This document shows positions 41,692-56,138 of a stretch of DNA of 64,000 nucleotides, in pieces. The translations under genes were made by a program, and so were the position numbers. The stretch comes from Pegea sp. RAD2-039 (Eukaryota > Chordata > Thaliacea > Salpida > Salpidae), in the NCBI GenBank assembly GCA_034620365.1, contig JAQGEQ010000043.1, positions 1,116,001 to 1,180,000 on the forward strand, read 5' to 3'. Below the pieces are notes generated by a model. The model was given only the letters and a program-made list of their open reading frames with translations, was not told where the DNA came from and ran no database searches. The number at the start of each line of letters is the position of its first letter. Within the stretch, counting starts at the first letter, position 1.

Positions 41692-44600
41692 TTAATATTT
41701 GCGCAAATCCAATTCACCACAGTTACCGACTCTTCCATCATCACCAGTCACCTGTACCAGCCGCTTCTGGTTACTAGGCAACTGTTGAGTAATTGATGAA
41801 GAATCGTATTGGTCAGCAGCAGTAGCAGCAGAAAATGTTCGTGCGTTGAAAGTGTTGTCGTTTGTAAACTGTTTGAACATCATCATTTCAACTGATTGCT
41901 TCTCTTTCTTCAAGCCACTTTCACTTTCGGTCACTTTTGACGTCGAAGCGCAACTACTATCTTGTGAATAATGCTTGTGGACAGGTGAACCAGCTGCTGC
42001 TGTTGACTGGTAGCTAGTGACGTCAGCTTGTTCGCGAATTTTTTGCGTCAGCTCACCATCTTGTCGCTTCTTTGCCGTTGCCATGTCAGCAGCGTGACGC
42101 TTGCGCCATTTTGTTCTTCGATTTTGAAACCAAACCTTCAGATAAAGGTTTATGTCATTAGTGACGTAAATGATTAGTAAGCGATGATTGGTTGCTGATC
42201 TTAGCGATCAATGATGACGTCACTGATGCTACTTGAACCCGACTCGACCTGCAACTGAAAGCGAACGAGTGCTCTCAAATAAAATCTAATTAGAGTTGAT
42301 ACTTGACAAACTAGGACCCCTCATCCGGCTGTGGAAGTTGAAGGCCGTGTAAGCTTTATTGCTTGCCTCTATCATTTATCTACTAGACGCTAAAGCCAAT
42401 AAGTTTATGTCCTGGTCTGAGGCATAAGACAAAGAATTTGGTAAATTGTAGGCAGCCAAGTAAGGGTCGTCACTTTAAACCGGTATCTGTATCGGATTTA
42501 TTCTCATTTTTGCGCTTAAAACAGATGTCCCCCGATTGATTTAATGCACTTTTCCCGCTGGCATAGTAACATATGCGGAGCGGCACCGAGGTTCGCCATG
42601 GCGGCGATGCTACTACGCAATTGAGTAATTTATATCTTGTCAAGTTTTTGTTTGAGCTGCTTGATCGCTTTAGAAATGATATCACTACAAAGAACTTCAC
42701 GAACTAATTCATCTTTCTCTTTTTAGCTGCTTTAAATCCCTGGAATCTATGATCAACATCTCAAATAGATTGTTTACAACGTGGTTTGACAGAAGTTATA
42801 AAAGTCAATTAAACGAACGCATTTACTGTTTACTGACTGCAACAAACCTACATTTGGAGCTTGTGTCAAATAATTTTAAATTTTGAAATCATATTTAAGG
42901 TAATGTTTGAATAACAAACTATAGTTATAAAAGGATCGACAATCTAATTTTCGAATCAAAATGTTTGATAAAGATTACGTTTAAATAAAGTTAAAGAAAA
43001 AACTGAAGCTGCTGATTTTACATATTTATTTCTCTTCTACATATTTTTATAATGTTTATAATTAATAGAAAAATAAAGTTAGTTTTTAGTTTAATTCAAC
43101 TCTAAATGTTTTTAATCACTCTTATAAAAATATTTAAAATTAGACTGACATCTACAATCCAAATTGATTAAACTTATAAAATTTGTTCCATCAAATAGTG
43201 AATATGTGAAAAGATACATTTTAGACAGAATAAAATTAAATATATAGTTTGCTGTTGAAAGCTTTGTCTAAAATTTGTTATAGTTTTCAAACCATGATTT
43301 AAGAAATATTTACTAAAATGTGTTGTTTTATTTTTGATTCAAACTTTGAGATTAAAATTGCAAATAAAAACTAGAAATGATTTGTCACAAATCGTTAACC
43401 AATAAACAATTAAAACAAAGATATTGATTTTAAATTGCTGAGAAATTATAGATATTTAATTATTTCAAAAAGCTAAAGTCAATTAATTTTTATCACAATT
43501 TTTTTTTACAATCAAGTTTTTCTGAGAACCAACTTTAATTAAAGGAGAGATTTATTAGATAGAATAATTTGTTTTAAAGAGTTAAGGAAATATTTATAGT
43601 AGCATGATGCCGTATAAATGATTCTTTTCTGTTTTTAACTCCCTTAATAACTTTTATAGAAAATAATAAACTTAAAATGAACTCTACTTAAGTCAACATT
43701 ATATACTATATATTTTAAATTAGAATAAAAAAAGGTTAATAAAATTTGTTTTTTTAAGTTTGAATATTTTAAAACTTGGATGCTTTGAAGTAAAACTAGT
43801 TATATGTCCCTATTCTAATATATTCTATTTCATGCAGCACTATATACAAGGTTGTTCCTTTTCATGTTTTTATTTCACTTTCAATTAGGCTCTATGCCCG
43901 TTTATAATGAAGAAGGAAATAATGAAGAAGTTGATAGAGGAAAATCTTGCAAAATTTATTAGTTTTACAAAAAAGATTAAATTATTCCTGGGAAGTTAAA
44001 ACTTTGAAAATTGTCGATTTACAGTCATAAGATGAGAACAAAGATTTACAAAGCTGATTCATTTTAATTTGATGTAGTTTGAAAATTAGTTCTTTTAATT
44101 AGTTTAAAAATAGTTTTCTAAAAAAGCTAAACTGATCCAACAAAATTTAAGAAGTTAAAACTGCAAGACATCTCCTCAAATAATTCCATGATCTTTTTAA
44201 AGTCACAAAAATCTGTTTTCACATTTGTTGCATTTTGTTTCTCTCTTAGGTTACCTGATTGAGAGTTTAAAATTGTTTAGTTTAAATTGCCTTATCAGTT
44301 GATAGAATCGATAATCCTAGACATGGCTGGAAAGATTTATTACTCATAGGGTGAAGATAAAAACTCAGCAATTAATCAGTAATCTTCTTGTTGAAATATT
44401 GATTTCTACAATTTGAAGAAGCAGTGTTAAAATTGTTCAATGAAAAGCATCTTACACATTTTTACTCTTGATTTAAAATAATTTGATTTTTACTTCTACC
44501 AATTCTACATAATTCCTTATTTTTCAAAACCCGTTTTCATGTTCAAAACAAATATGATTTTATTTATTTAAAATTTAAACTTACAGTATAAACTCATATT

Positions 44601-47600
44601 TGTTCAATTGAAAAGTTACCCCAAATTTTTTTTAAATAAAATCAGTATAAAAATTAAAGTAAAAATACTGTAGATTATATAAAGTATTTTTATAGGTTTA
44701 TGTAGCAATCAAAAATACTTTTTCCTCCAATTACCAAATATTAAACATCTAGCATTTATCTGTTGTGCTGTTGGCTCTCTCTCATATATTGTACAATAAA
44801 AACTAACTAACACCAATAATTTTTCTTGTCACTAAGTAATTAATTTTTCATTAAAGTAACTCTTTAAATTGAAATTATCTGTTAAAAAATCAATAAAATT
44901 TTAAAGGAACCGATTTAAAAGATTTAATAGATGAAAAACGTCTGATAATTTCCTTTGGGGTAAAAATAGCTAAGAGAACATAATTGTTTAGTTACAAACC
45001 AAATACAAATAAGCAAAACTGCTACAAAAAATCAAATAAGTGAAGACATTTAAAAAAGACAAAATGACTTTTCTGTTTCCACTCATAAAGCTAACAAGTT
45101 GATTAGAATTCGAAAATAAAAATTGGGATTTAGTGTGAACTAAAAGACTGATATTTTATGAAGATTCAAAAGAAGGTTTAATGCTAAAATTCAAATTCCT
45201 ATTAAAATAGCAATAATGGCGGCGAAATTCAAACTTTTATGTAATCTGCCATATTTTGTAAAAGTAGCTCTCTATATCTTACATTCATTGTTTTTTCTCT
45301 TTCAGTGAAAGCTGGAAGAACAAATAACTTTCAATTTATTGTTTATAATATTTCGTTTTACTTATAAATTGTATAATAAATCAAGTAACTTGATATAAAG
45401 TTTTTATCAGTTATGATAAGAATTTTCGATATTTCAGTTTGGTTACCGCTGAAACATTATCATCTAATCATTATGACTTTGAAATATCTCAACTCCTCTG
45501 AGTAGTATTGATGAACAAAGTCATGAAGATATATTTTTATAAACGTAGATATTTGTATTATCTATTAAAATATCTATTTTTCATGGAAAAAGCAGATTTT
45601 AACTTTTGAACCTCTTATCTTTAGTAAAAACAGATCGAAAAAGTATTTTTCCCATTTCATTCTATATCCCTTAAGGACATTTTGATCAGACGAGATCATT
45701 TTACTTTGTTTATATTAAGACGTTTAACTTAAAAAAATTGAGCTTAAATACTAATAACAGCAAAATATCAGTAGTCACTTTTTTGTTGTTTGTTTGGAAT
45801 TTTTTTGGAATTAAATTTATTTCTTGAAAATGTTATTTTTTGAGTTGATGAATTTTTGACCTAAGGAATGTTAAAAGAAGTGAATTATCAAAAGATATTC
45901 TGAAACTGTCAGACAACGAAGTGACTGTCTGTAGTAGTGAGAGAAAGTTATACCAAGAATTACAATAAACGAGCACCATTATATAAAACTACTTTTCATT
46001 AATGCATCAATTTCCTGAATTCTAATTCTATATAAATTCACTTTAAGGGCGTAGTTAAATTTGATTAAAGTTAAATCTGTTAGTCTCAATTTGATTTAGC
46101 ATTTCTTATTTGGTTGCTTTAGAGTGTTCTAGTTGGAACACTCAGACTAACATTGGAAATATATAATTTGTAAATAGTCTCATTTAAAAATGAAAAAATC
46201 TCAACCTTTAATTGATAAAGTATTTTCACCAATTTGTATTCTGAATAAAAAACTCAACATAGATCTCGACATATTTCATTAATTTAATATCAACTTTTAT
46301 CCTGCTGCTGAATCAAATTTTTTAACTTTGGAATAATAAGAAAAATTCTGCTTTTGTAAATCATAAATTGAAGTAAAATAAACTAAATAAAGGATATTTC
46401 TCACAAGTTCAATACACATAGCATATAAAATTTATTGAAGAAGTATTTTGTACAAATAAAACACAATTACAAATATTTGTAACATTTTCAAATATATCTG
46501 TTTATGATGCATATATTTGTAGATTTCTTTAAAGAAAACGACCAACTTTATTATTAAAAAAATACTCAATACTTTCATAAAATGAACTTTAGTGTTACTT
46601 CACTATTTTAGTGCTTACTCAACTCAAGAAAGAATTATATTAATTATCTAAAAATTTGATTGAATTTTTTGCAAGAGTTTTTACTTATTTCTATAAAAAT
46701 AAATCTGTCTGATCTTTCGGCTTGTAGACTTGGGTGTCAGAATTAAATTTTAGAAAATTGAATGTCTGGAGACTTTGATTTCCAGTTTTTAAAAATCTGT
46801 TAAAATTGTTGATTTTAAATGTTACAGCAACTGTATTTAGATTCTTATATAAGTTGGTGGCTTTACCTAACAAATAGAAAAAAATAATTGATTTTCAATT
46901 ATTACTATTTTTTGTTACTTAACCCATTTGTGAAAATAAATTATTTTTCAACAATTATTGCTAAATATCAAACATTTAATTCTATTTTTTCTGAATGGAA
47001 GTTATTAGAAATAACTTTGTGTTTTCAGTTGACTTCATGGGTATTAAATGAAAAAAATATATTAAATATTAATTTACAGTTTGTTTGAAATTCAAAAGTG
47101 AACTTAAAAAACTAATTTATTCATTTCCGCTTGTGTTATTTTTCTGAAACTTAATCTTAACCAAAAACAGCTCTGCTGATGTACATATTCTTACTACTGT
47201 ATTTTAGAAAACTCTTAAAACATACTTTAGAGATATTCGTTGGGACATAACTAAAGTTGAAGCAGTTTTTGATTTAAGATGCTAATTTTTCTTCTCCACT
47301 TTAAATAGAATCAAATTTGTTGCAGTAAATTGTAAGTATATAAAAAATTAAATAATTTTACTTCAGCTTTTTACAACTTTTATTTTCAAAATAAAAAGTT
47401 CTTTCCAATTATAACAGATATTAAAACTTTAGGTTCAAGAAAAGAGCAACAACAATTTTGAAAACAAATTCAACTCAATCAGCTTAAGTGTCTGAAAAAC
47501 AACTCAAAAATAAGAAATTAATTTAGACCTTGATTTAAAAGACATTAGAATAATCAAACGTATTTACTATAGTATAGACTATAGCATCTACTATTCAAGA

Positions 47601-49059
47601 GAGTATTAAAGAGGTTGCTTTCTTAAAGATTTGATTTCAAAACTTGTTGAAACAAAATCGATTACCTAAAAGATCAAACATTTTTATTTATTTTAAAATA
47701 ATTCTAAACCCAGAATTTTTATAAGCAAATTTAATCTTTAGTTAATTATAATTTCAGATTTAATTTGCTTACGTTGAGTTGACATTAAAAGAGAATTTAA
47801 TATGATTTGCTATCGTGAGCAAACAACGCTTTTAATAGAATATATCAAAGCCCGGTTGATTTATTCGAAAAATAATTATTAATTACTGTTCGAAAAAACT
47901 CACAAAAATTTCTTGAAAATTACTTTCAGTAGTGAGTTTTGATCACCAATTTGCATACAAAACAGATGTTTATAAGACAGATTTTTTGTTTGATCAAAAC
48001 CTGGCTTTGTATTGGGAAATAAGTTTTTACAGAACTCAACTGGCTCAACTGCCTTCAGTCTCAAATTTTTCAACTTAAACGAAGTTTTGCTAGCACTTTA
48101 ATCATAATACTTATTCTACAGATTATCAGACATAATCAACATTGTGTTGGCTTCGATCTTCAAAACAGAAGATAAAACAACAAAATTTATGAATTAATTA
48201 AAGTTTTTGTTATAATTTATTCAGTCTGTTAATAAAAAAAATAACTCAGCTATTATACTTAGCAGTAGATTTACTAAAAATTATTAACTTGTTACAATTA
48301 CCTTGACTTGTGATTCGGTCATTTGTAAGTTATATGCCAATCGGGCTCTTTCAGGACCAGCAAGATATTTACTTTGTTCAAAAGTCTTTTCAAGTGCGAA
48401 TATTTGCTGTCCTGAGAAAGTTGGCCTCGTGTGTTTCTTTCTTCCATATTTCTCCATTACAAGAGATGAACTAGCTCCAGCTGAAAAATATTTTGTGAAA
48501 ATCTTCCATATGATAGTCTGAAGATGCTCCACTCACCGTGCATGTTGAGTTTGTCATGCCAGTCTTCAGTCAGAACTCCTGGCCAATATATGGGAGGCCG
48601 ACCAGGCAGATCGGTCAGTGGTTTGGTCAATCGTACATTATTTGAGACAGGTGAGTGAATCACATGACCAGTGTTGTTGAATAACATGGCAGCTGCTTGG
48701 GCAGCAACAGCTGCAGCTGCACTAGGGCACCCACGACCCCCTAGCGACGCTGTCGAGTATTTCAACTCCTCAACTGACGCGCTTTGCGTGAAGTGATCAC
48801 GTGACACTCCACTTCCGCCGCTGCGACTCAAGATGTCGTTAATACCGAATGGAGTAGCGTTAGAAGCTGTCATGGAGGGCGGGGGACTCGTCCCTGTCAT
48901 TGCCCCATTGTGTAAGCTTGAGGTGGTGACGTAGGGATAGAAAGGAAGAGCGGGACCTGCGCTAGACTTTTCCATCATTCCAGTTGCTGCAGCGTGTAAT
49001 GCGCTCATAGCAACGGCTGCTGATTGGTTGCCAAGTAGAAACGCGCTTGATTCATCCAT
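41692..49059 (-). CDS. NKX6: NK6-class homeobox transcription factor
   Basis: Homeodomain repressor patterning motor neurons, gut/pancreas-like endoderm and nervous system in bilaterians. Three exons, minus order: 49059-48537, 48480-48302, 42135-41692; phases agree, 381 residues. The N-terminus [11 protein letters not shown] is family-typical. [11 protein letters not shown] (residues 70-79) is the TN/eh1-like Groucho-binding motif. Then come an Ala-rich run, and [16 protein letters not shown], the NK6-specific block before the homeodomain. The homeodomain reads [20 protein letters not shown]...[20 protein letters not shown], then [26 protein letters not shown]. The 6.2 kb second intron falls between QVK and VWF, as in vertebrate NKX6 genes. 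The C-terminal tail is Ser/Gln-rich and acidic in places. Confidence 0.97.
42136..48301 (-). other. Large Nkx6 intron
   Basis: Mostly very AT-rich with no supported gene. 42180-42700 next to exon 3 is clearly GC-richer, with a TGACGTCA at about 42212 and a GCCGCCATGGCG-type stretch (minus) near 42590-42605. The open minus frame through it resembles no known protein. Candidate intronic enhancer. Confidence 0.4.
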
Positions 49060-52000
49060 TTCGACTCAATTCTGTCCTAATTACGTCAAATAAAAAAATC
49101 TAAAAAACAAAATAGAAATAAAAGCTGCAGTTACCATGACAACCGACCTCAGCCTTTTAAAGTTAAAGAAAAATTAAAAAAAAAAATTCAAATCTCAACT
49201 AATAGGTCTGACTGCAGCAGGCTTCATGCTTCCTGCTGTGAAGCTTTGACGGACTGAATAATGTCGACTGACAAAACGAAGAGCTATACTGCCACCGATT
49301 TAATGACGTAATACGGAACCAGGTGTTCGAGTGTTCTTCTCTTCTCATTTAATGCCAGCGGCAACTACGACGGGAACGATAAAAAGCTGCAGTTGTATCA
49401 CAACCAGCCGACACCTCTTACTAATCGATTGTGATCAATTCAATTCAGCCTCCACCGTCGCTTCTCCTTTTTCTTCTTTCTTGATGTGAGAAAGAAGCGT
49501 CGTGAGCAAGCCACAAACATCTAGAAGATGGTTTTGTAGCGCCAGCAGCACTATTAGCTTCCTCTTTCATCTTATAGTCGAGAATGGCGAAGATAGAAGT
49601 TATTGATTGCAGATTTGGCTAACATTAGCATTCCAATTGCTTTGTTAGAATTAAATGTTTTTAAATTTAATGCTTTTTCAGCCCATCTTAATACATAGTC
49701 TGTCGGCTGGTTGGTTGGGTAGAGTAGGTGGACGGAGAATAGAAATAAAATCTTATTCTTTCTGATGATATAAATTATTGGTTACTATTTCTTATTCGGA
49801 ACAAATCACTTTAGTAAACAGCTGATTTATTACAAGCTAAGGTTTAATTAAATCTACAAGCTAATCAATAATAATTCACCGGCTGCTTAAAGAAGTGAAA
49901 TTGTAAAATTCTATCGATTCAGTGAACTAATCGCTTAGAGTTGTTTTTTTAGACATGTAAATCGATTTTTGATAGCAAATCATTTATGAGATAAATCAGA
50001 GACTGTTTTAAATGTGAGATGAAACTGAAACGATAGCTTCAGACTGCTCTTCAATTAAATTTTCAAACGAATAATTGTTTAAATTGAAAAGAAGCAGTTT
50101 ACTGAATTTTGGTTGCATAGGAACTTGAGTTTAAGTTTTTTGAGCTTTTTCAACACGACTGATTTTTGAATATATATATTAAATAACCTGAGCATTTAAA
50201 TAATGAAAACTTTCAACATAAAGGTATTTCGATTAATTATCGGTAACAACTTCAAACCTTTCACTAGTACTCAAATGACATAATAAAGTACACAACAAAA
50301 TATTACGGTTTAAACTAGATCAATTTGAAACCAAATACAATATCATTGAATTTTTAGATATCTTTCTACTACCATCATGGCCCTTGGTTAATCGTTTCAA
50401 AAAAGTGAAACTGTTGAGTAGACATGCTGCTAGTTCTTGCATGTTTTATTGCCTCTTTGTATGACTCACTCACATAATGCTAACCACAGTTAAGCTTCTC
50501 ATAATATTTATATAGTTTCTTGTGACTTAGATACGTTGTTCTATTTAATGAAATCTCATCTAGTTATGACTAATATTGAATTTCAGTTTTCACTAAATCG
50601 TCTTTGATTTATTTAGTACTTCTTGAATCTGATCAGCGACAATTGCAAATATGAGGGTCTGATGAGAACAGATAAGAAAAGCTCGTTACAGACAGCTGTT
50701 TGTAATTTCACCGGTGGCCTGCTCAACAAAGGTCATAAGTTGCTAAGGTAACGAGATAAGTAATAAAGATAAAAATCATTTTGCTGTGATGTTGGCACGT
50801 ATTTGCATCAACAGCTCCAGGTTGGAAACCTGCTTCATCTGATCTGTTTATCCTATTAAACTTTTATTTTATGATACTGACACTGAGAATTGTTCATCGG
50901 AACTGTACAGATTTTGTTAGAGGGTTACTTTAAATTGACTAGTGGGCGATTTGATGGGAAGGAGCCTGGACGAGATTTGTTGTTGAAAGCGACAGTTTGA
51001 TATCGATAAATGAAACAAAAAACTGTTTTCATCTGATCGCAAACTTGAATAGGGCTGAAGCGCCTCTTCTAGCTTACCAACAAATAATCAGATATATTCG
51101 ATGATAATTGAGATAAGAAACGGTGATGTGAATTTGATTAAATCTTCACTCAATTAAATGTCTAGAAAATTATCTACTTTATTACAAAACTCTCAAAAGA
51201 TTGTTCTGTAAACACAAACGTTGTAAAATTTTTGCTGAAAATTAGGGTGTTAGATTGATCGGTTTTTATTTATTGCTTTCTTTTATTAGAAGAATATTAA
51301 CCGATTTTATCATTTAATATTTGATAATAGTAATTAGTTCATCGATACCAAAAATTATTTTCTTATTTTTGTTAAGACTAGTTGAAAAAATTTCTTTGTT
51401 AAAAGTATCTGCTAAAAAAACTGAAATATTTTTCAGCAGTATGTTTATGGTGCTATTTTTTATAAATAGACTCGATAGCTTTTGAAGTGATTTGACCTCA
51501 AAACCACAGCTTTCAGCACTAAATCTATTGTTGCGCTCTTTTATAAGATTATCTAAATAATGAGAAAGAATGAAAAGTATAAAAGAGATTAAGCCACAAA
51601 AGTAGAAACCAAGTCATTACATACAAGATATTGTTGAAGTAAACCTTCAAATCTAACTTTCGATCTTATCTCGCCTACAGTAGCAACTTAAAATGCTACA
51701 ATTCTAATTCTTTCACAAGCGATTATGTCTGTCTATAAAACAGCGGTAGTCTACCAACAACTGATTCCTGCAAATGTTTGTGCTGAAAACGTTAAATCGA
51801 TTTCATGGTATGAAAAGTGAGCTGGGCGGCTAGATAGGTCTCAGCAGTGTTCCACTTTAGGGAAAGCTCTCTGCAATTGAATTGAAATAGGAAAAACAAA
51901 TCTACTTTGATATAATTAGCTGCCCTGAGAGACTGCTGCAATAATGGACATATGTCATCAGTACTGGAGGAATATGCGGAGAAACATTTGATAAAAGAAG

Positions 52001-55000
52001 AGAAGAAGAAGACAGATAGAAGGCTGGATGTTGAGATGTTGAAATGGTGATTGGTGAGAACTAACACAATTAGCCAAAGCTTTCTGAAGTGGCGGCGTTT
52101 AGGTGGAGTTGACATCAAAGATAATAAACAAAGATGGAGGTCGAGTTGAGAAACAATTCTCAAATCAAATCGAGATTCGAGGAGACAGAAGCAAGAGGCA
52201 GATGGTGCAATATAGAAAAGATGAACAGCAGCTCTACGGCTACTTCTCATTTAATAGAGACCGACCCTTATAATCTTGTATCTGTAGGTATATTGTCTTG
52301 CTAATTTCTTGTAATATGACAAAACTGACCGTTTTAAATCATGCTTCGGTTCAAATAATTTACTGATTTTTAAACGTCAATAAAAAGAGTTGAAGTTTTA
52401 TTAAGTTCAAAACTGTAATTGATAGTTGTTCTTATTGAAGTTGACATCACAGATAGTAATAAATTTCATCAAAAATTTGCATTCAAAGTAAAGCAATTAT
52501 AAAACGAGAGATTTTAGATTTTCTAAACCACAAAAAGAATGATGAATTAGATAAGGTGCAAGTGTTATAAAACCAATCTGACGTTTGATGAACGCGATTT
52601 AGAAAATACCACAAACTTCAACAATCTAATTCTTATCCTATCTTTTCAATTGTCGAATATTGGCTGCGAACGATGACTTGTAAACACGGTTGCTGTTTGC
52701 TGAAACTATTCATCGTTCACAAATATAAGCTTAAGCAAACACATTTATCGAGAACCCTACAATCAAGTAGACCATCACTAGTGCGCGATGGGAAATATGT
52801 CAGTTACTTTTAGTCAAAGGTTCCAACAACCATCGGTTGCATCTTTAAAGTAAATTTGTCTATCGTGCGGTTCCATCTTTTATGTTGTCGATGCGGAGAT
52901 TAATTTATTGGAGACAATGAGTTTCCAGACGTCTGCAACGAAGCCTTTGGCTACTGTCAGCTACTTTTAGGGTCTTTCTAAAGCAGATAAGCTGAAACGT
53001 TTATTCGTCTACTTGAATTGTTTTTCGCTTTAACTTAACAGCTTTTGCAACTATTAACTTGAGTTTGTAGTAAATAGACAACCCCAAAGTAAACATTGGA
53101 AGATGAATAAATTAAAAAGCAAACTATAACCAACAAGTTTAATAAGTTAACAAATATAATAAACTCATAAGAAAAGCTTATAAAAATGCCTTTTATGAAA
53201 TATACTTTGCAAATATTTTTATCTCTGAAACAGCTTTATTAGCTTCTAATTGATCATAAAATAAATGTTATTGTCATCGTGCATCAACGATTGTTGTGTC
53301 TTTTACATCATTTGTGTTTGAAAAATTTCAAACTTGTTCTCAAATTTATCATCAATTTAATTTTCACTTTTACCAACAGATCATCAAAATTAAAAATTGA
53401 ATACTTCAAAACACAATTATTAATTGTTCTGATTTTTAACTGCGATTTCCTTTTAAAACACCTTAACATTAAAATCAAAAGTTAAAGAAAAGATTTATTA
53501 TAAGTTTTGACATAATTCTAAGTTTTAAATGTTATTAATTTCATTTTCGCTACTCTGTTGTAAGTTTGTTTGTTATTTTTATGCAAACTTTGATCTACTA
53601 TAAAAGTGAAAATGGTTCAGATTCCATTTAGAAAACAACTCACTAAAATTCAATTGAGTTGCTTTAGCACCTCAAACTATAAAACTACTCGACCAACAAT
53701 ACCTTGCAATTGGTGGTCGAAGGTAGTTGAAAAAAAACTCCTGTTTTGGTAGGCTCAAAGAATATATAAAAATCATCGGTTGTTAACTTAATAGAAAAAA
53801 ATAACAAATTTGATTTTTTTAAAATCACAAATTAAAACTTTTATGCCATTATCAATATTCTAATTTTTTTTTTGAATTATTGAGTCTAATCTTAATTATA
53901 AATAAGATTTAATATTGAATTATAAAAACTTCTCATTAAGTTATCCAAAAGTCTAAAACAGCTCTGAATTAAAAAAAAAATTTAAATGATTCTTTTGATG
54001 AGTTTTTAATCGTAACAGTGTAAGTAAACATTGTCACATTAAAAACCGCAAACGAAGACTACCATACCTTTCAAAGAAAGGAAAAAAACCTCCTTAACAA
54101 TTTTTCTATCTTTCAGACTTCATTACAAGTTATCAAAGCAGTTATATAAATCATTTACTACCAGTTTAATTATTTACCGATGATGAACAAATTCAAAAGA
54201 AAAAAATTCCGAGCGTTCTGATCATTTACAAATAATTCATTATTTTAAACATACATCGTAAAGGGAAATGATTGAAATAAAGCAAGCTGATGCTTAAAGC
54301 AGTAGCATCAGTAATTGTTTACACTTGATGTTTAAACTAGAAGCTCTAATTGAAAAGCTTTTACTGGAAATGTATAATTGTCTATAGATTATTTGATATT
54401 TCAATTTGCAAACATAAGTAGAATTTAAATTTAAATGACTTTGATATTAGAAAATAGAAGTAGCAAAAACAAATTGGTCTGATGCAATGTTTTTCAGATG
54501 ATGACAAAACCAATTTAAATTAACATTAGAAATTAACATTTTTATGTTCAAGTACTGTTTAAACTCATAGTTATTCAAAACTTAAATTGAAATTAGAATA
54601 GTCAAGATACGTAAAGTTAAATTCAACTGTGTATGAATAGGTTTAAATGTATAATGAATAAGTTTATGACATCTGATATGATTCAATAGTATTACGTCAT
54701 CCTTACTGTTATCACTGCGCTATAAATGCACGATCTTTCGGTCTTCCGCAATTACATTTTCCTTTTTTAATAAAATATCAGAATTTAAAAAAGAACTGGT
54801 GCCGTTTAAAAAAGTTTTAATCATCTGTAATTCAACTTTCACCTGGTGATATTACCTTGTCGTAAATAATTTATTTTTTTAAAGATGATTTATGAACCTA
54901 AACAGCTTTATCAAAACAGCCAATTTAGAAAGCATTTAATTAAACTGAAGCTCTATGAAATAATAACAAATGGAATTTAATTTATTGTGTTTCCATCATT

Positions 55001-56138
55001 GAAATCAAATTTTATGGTTTTATTGGACCCAATTAATTGCGTTCAATTACAACCAACCCTTTTGATTTATTACTCAGTTTATTTCATCACTAAGAACTTG
55101 ATGAAGTTTGAACAAACAAATCTACATCCAATTCAACTGTACTAAAGTCAAACATTTAATCATGATATCTTGTAAATATTGTGTGCTCATTTAATTATTT
55201 TTGTCTGTAGCTTGTTTGAAGCTAGAACTTTGTTTGAGTTTATTCCTACTTCTTATAAACTTGTGAATTAAAATGCTCAAAAAGTCAACATTGTGAACTT
55301 TATTGCTACTACCATTAAAATTAACGAATAGTTTGTTTGTATATGTTTCATTTTACATTAAATTAATTTAAAAAATGTTTGTAAGCTTTATTAAACATCA
55401 AACCTGTCTTAAATTATTTCAAACTGATGTAGTAAAAAGCATCGTTTTAACTTGTAACTTAATACACTTAGAAATGAAATATGAAAAAAAGCTTTTAGTT
55501 CATTGGCGCAAAATAAATCACTCAAAATTTGATTTATTAAAACGCTGGAAATGTAAAACTAAATTAGTTGATAGTGGAATTATAGATTGAGTCATCAATT
55601 TATTCATAAATTTTCAATAATGTGCAAAAGTAATTGACGATCAATAAAACTCTTTATTTATAAACTCAGATGTTGTCGTGGCAACCAAGAAACGCTGATG
55701 ATGGCTTTCAAGCAATTAATTATAATTTCGTTTGATTAAGTAATCGTCTAAAGTAAGCATCGGCAATAAAAATAATAAAAAAAGAATGGAAGTGCTACAT
55801 CTTGAGATTACGACGTCAGTTTCTATCACAACATAAGCATATTGACATCACGAGCAAGCTACCACGAACAAAGCAATCTACCACTATTTTTAGTAAACTT
55901 TTTGCAGAAGGTCTTTCTGAAGCTGATCTTCTAAAAAAGGGTCTTTTAGGAGCTGATCTTATAAAAAGCTTTTAAAGTAATTTTGAAAGGGGAAGATAAT
56001 TAAAATGTCTTTGATCAGTGATCAGTGATCAACATCTTTCCTTTTTCCAGTTTCAAATCAGAACTTTTCTTCTTTAGTAAGTTGGTAGGAAGTCTGATTT
56101 CTGTTTAAAACACAAATAGTGAAACAATCAATCTGTCT
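49060..56138. other. Upstream flank of Nkx6
   Basis: No supported gene. Less AT-rich blocks at 49200-49600, 50640-50830, 51790-52260 and 52540-52990 stand out from the background and are candidate cis-regulatory modules or 5' UTR; 50640-50830 has several AGATAA motifs. 53-56 kb is featureless to me apart from the 3' flank of the next gene. Confidence 0.4.

Noticed and set aside
42470-42700. 76-residue minus-strand gene in the Nkx6 intron
   Set aside because: No homology, no splice partners, and it lies in a likely regulatory GC-rich island.
51792-52250. 152-residue minus-strand gene upstream of Nkx6
   Set aside because: No recognisable domain, low-complexity Ser/Phe/Leu composition mirroring a purine-rich plus strand, and no flanking exons found.
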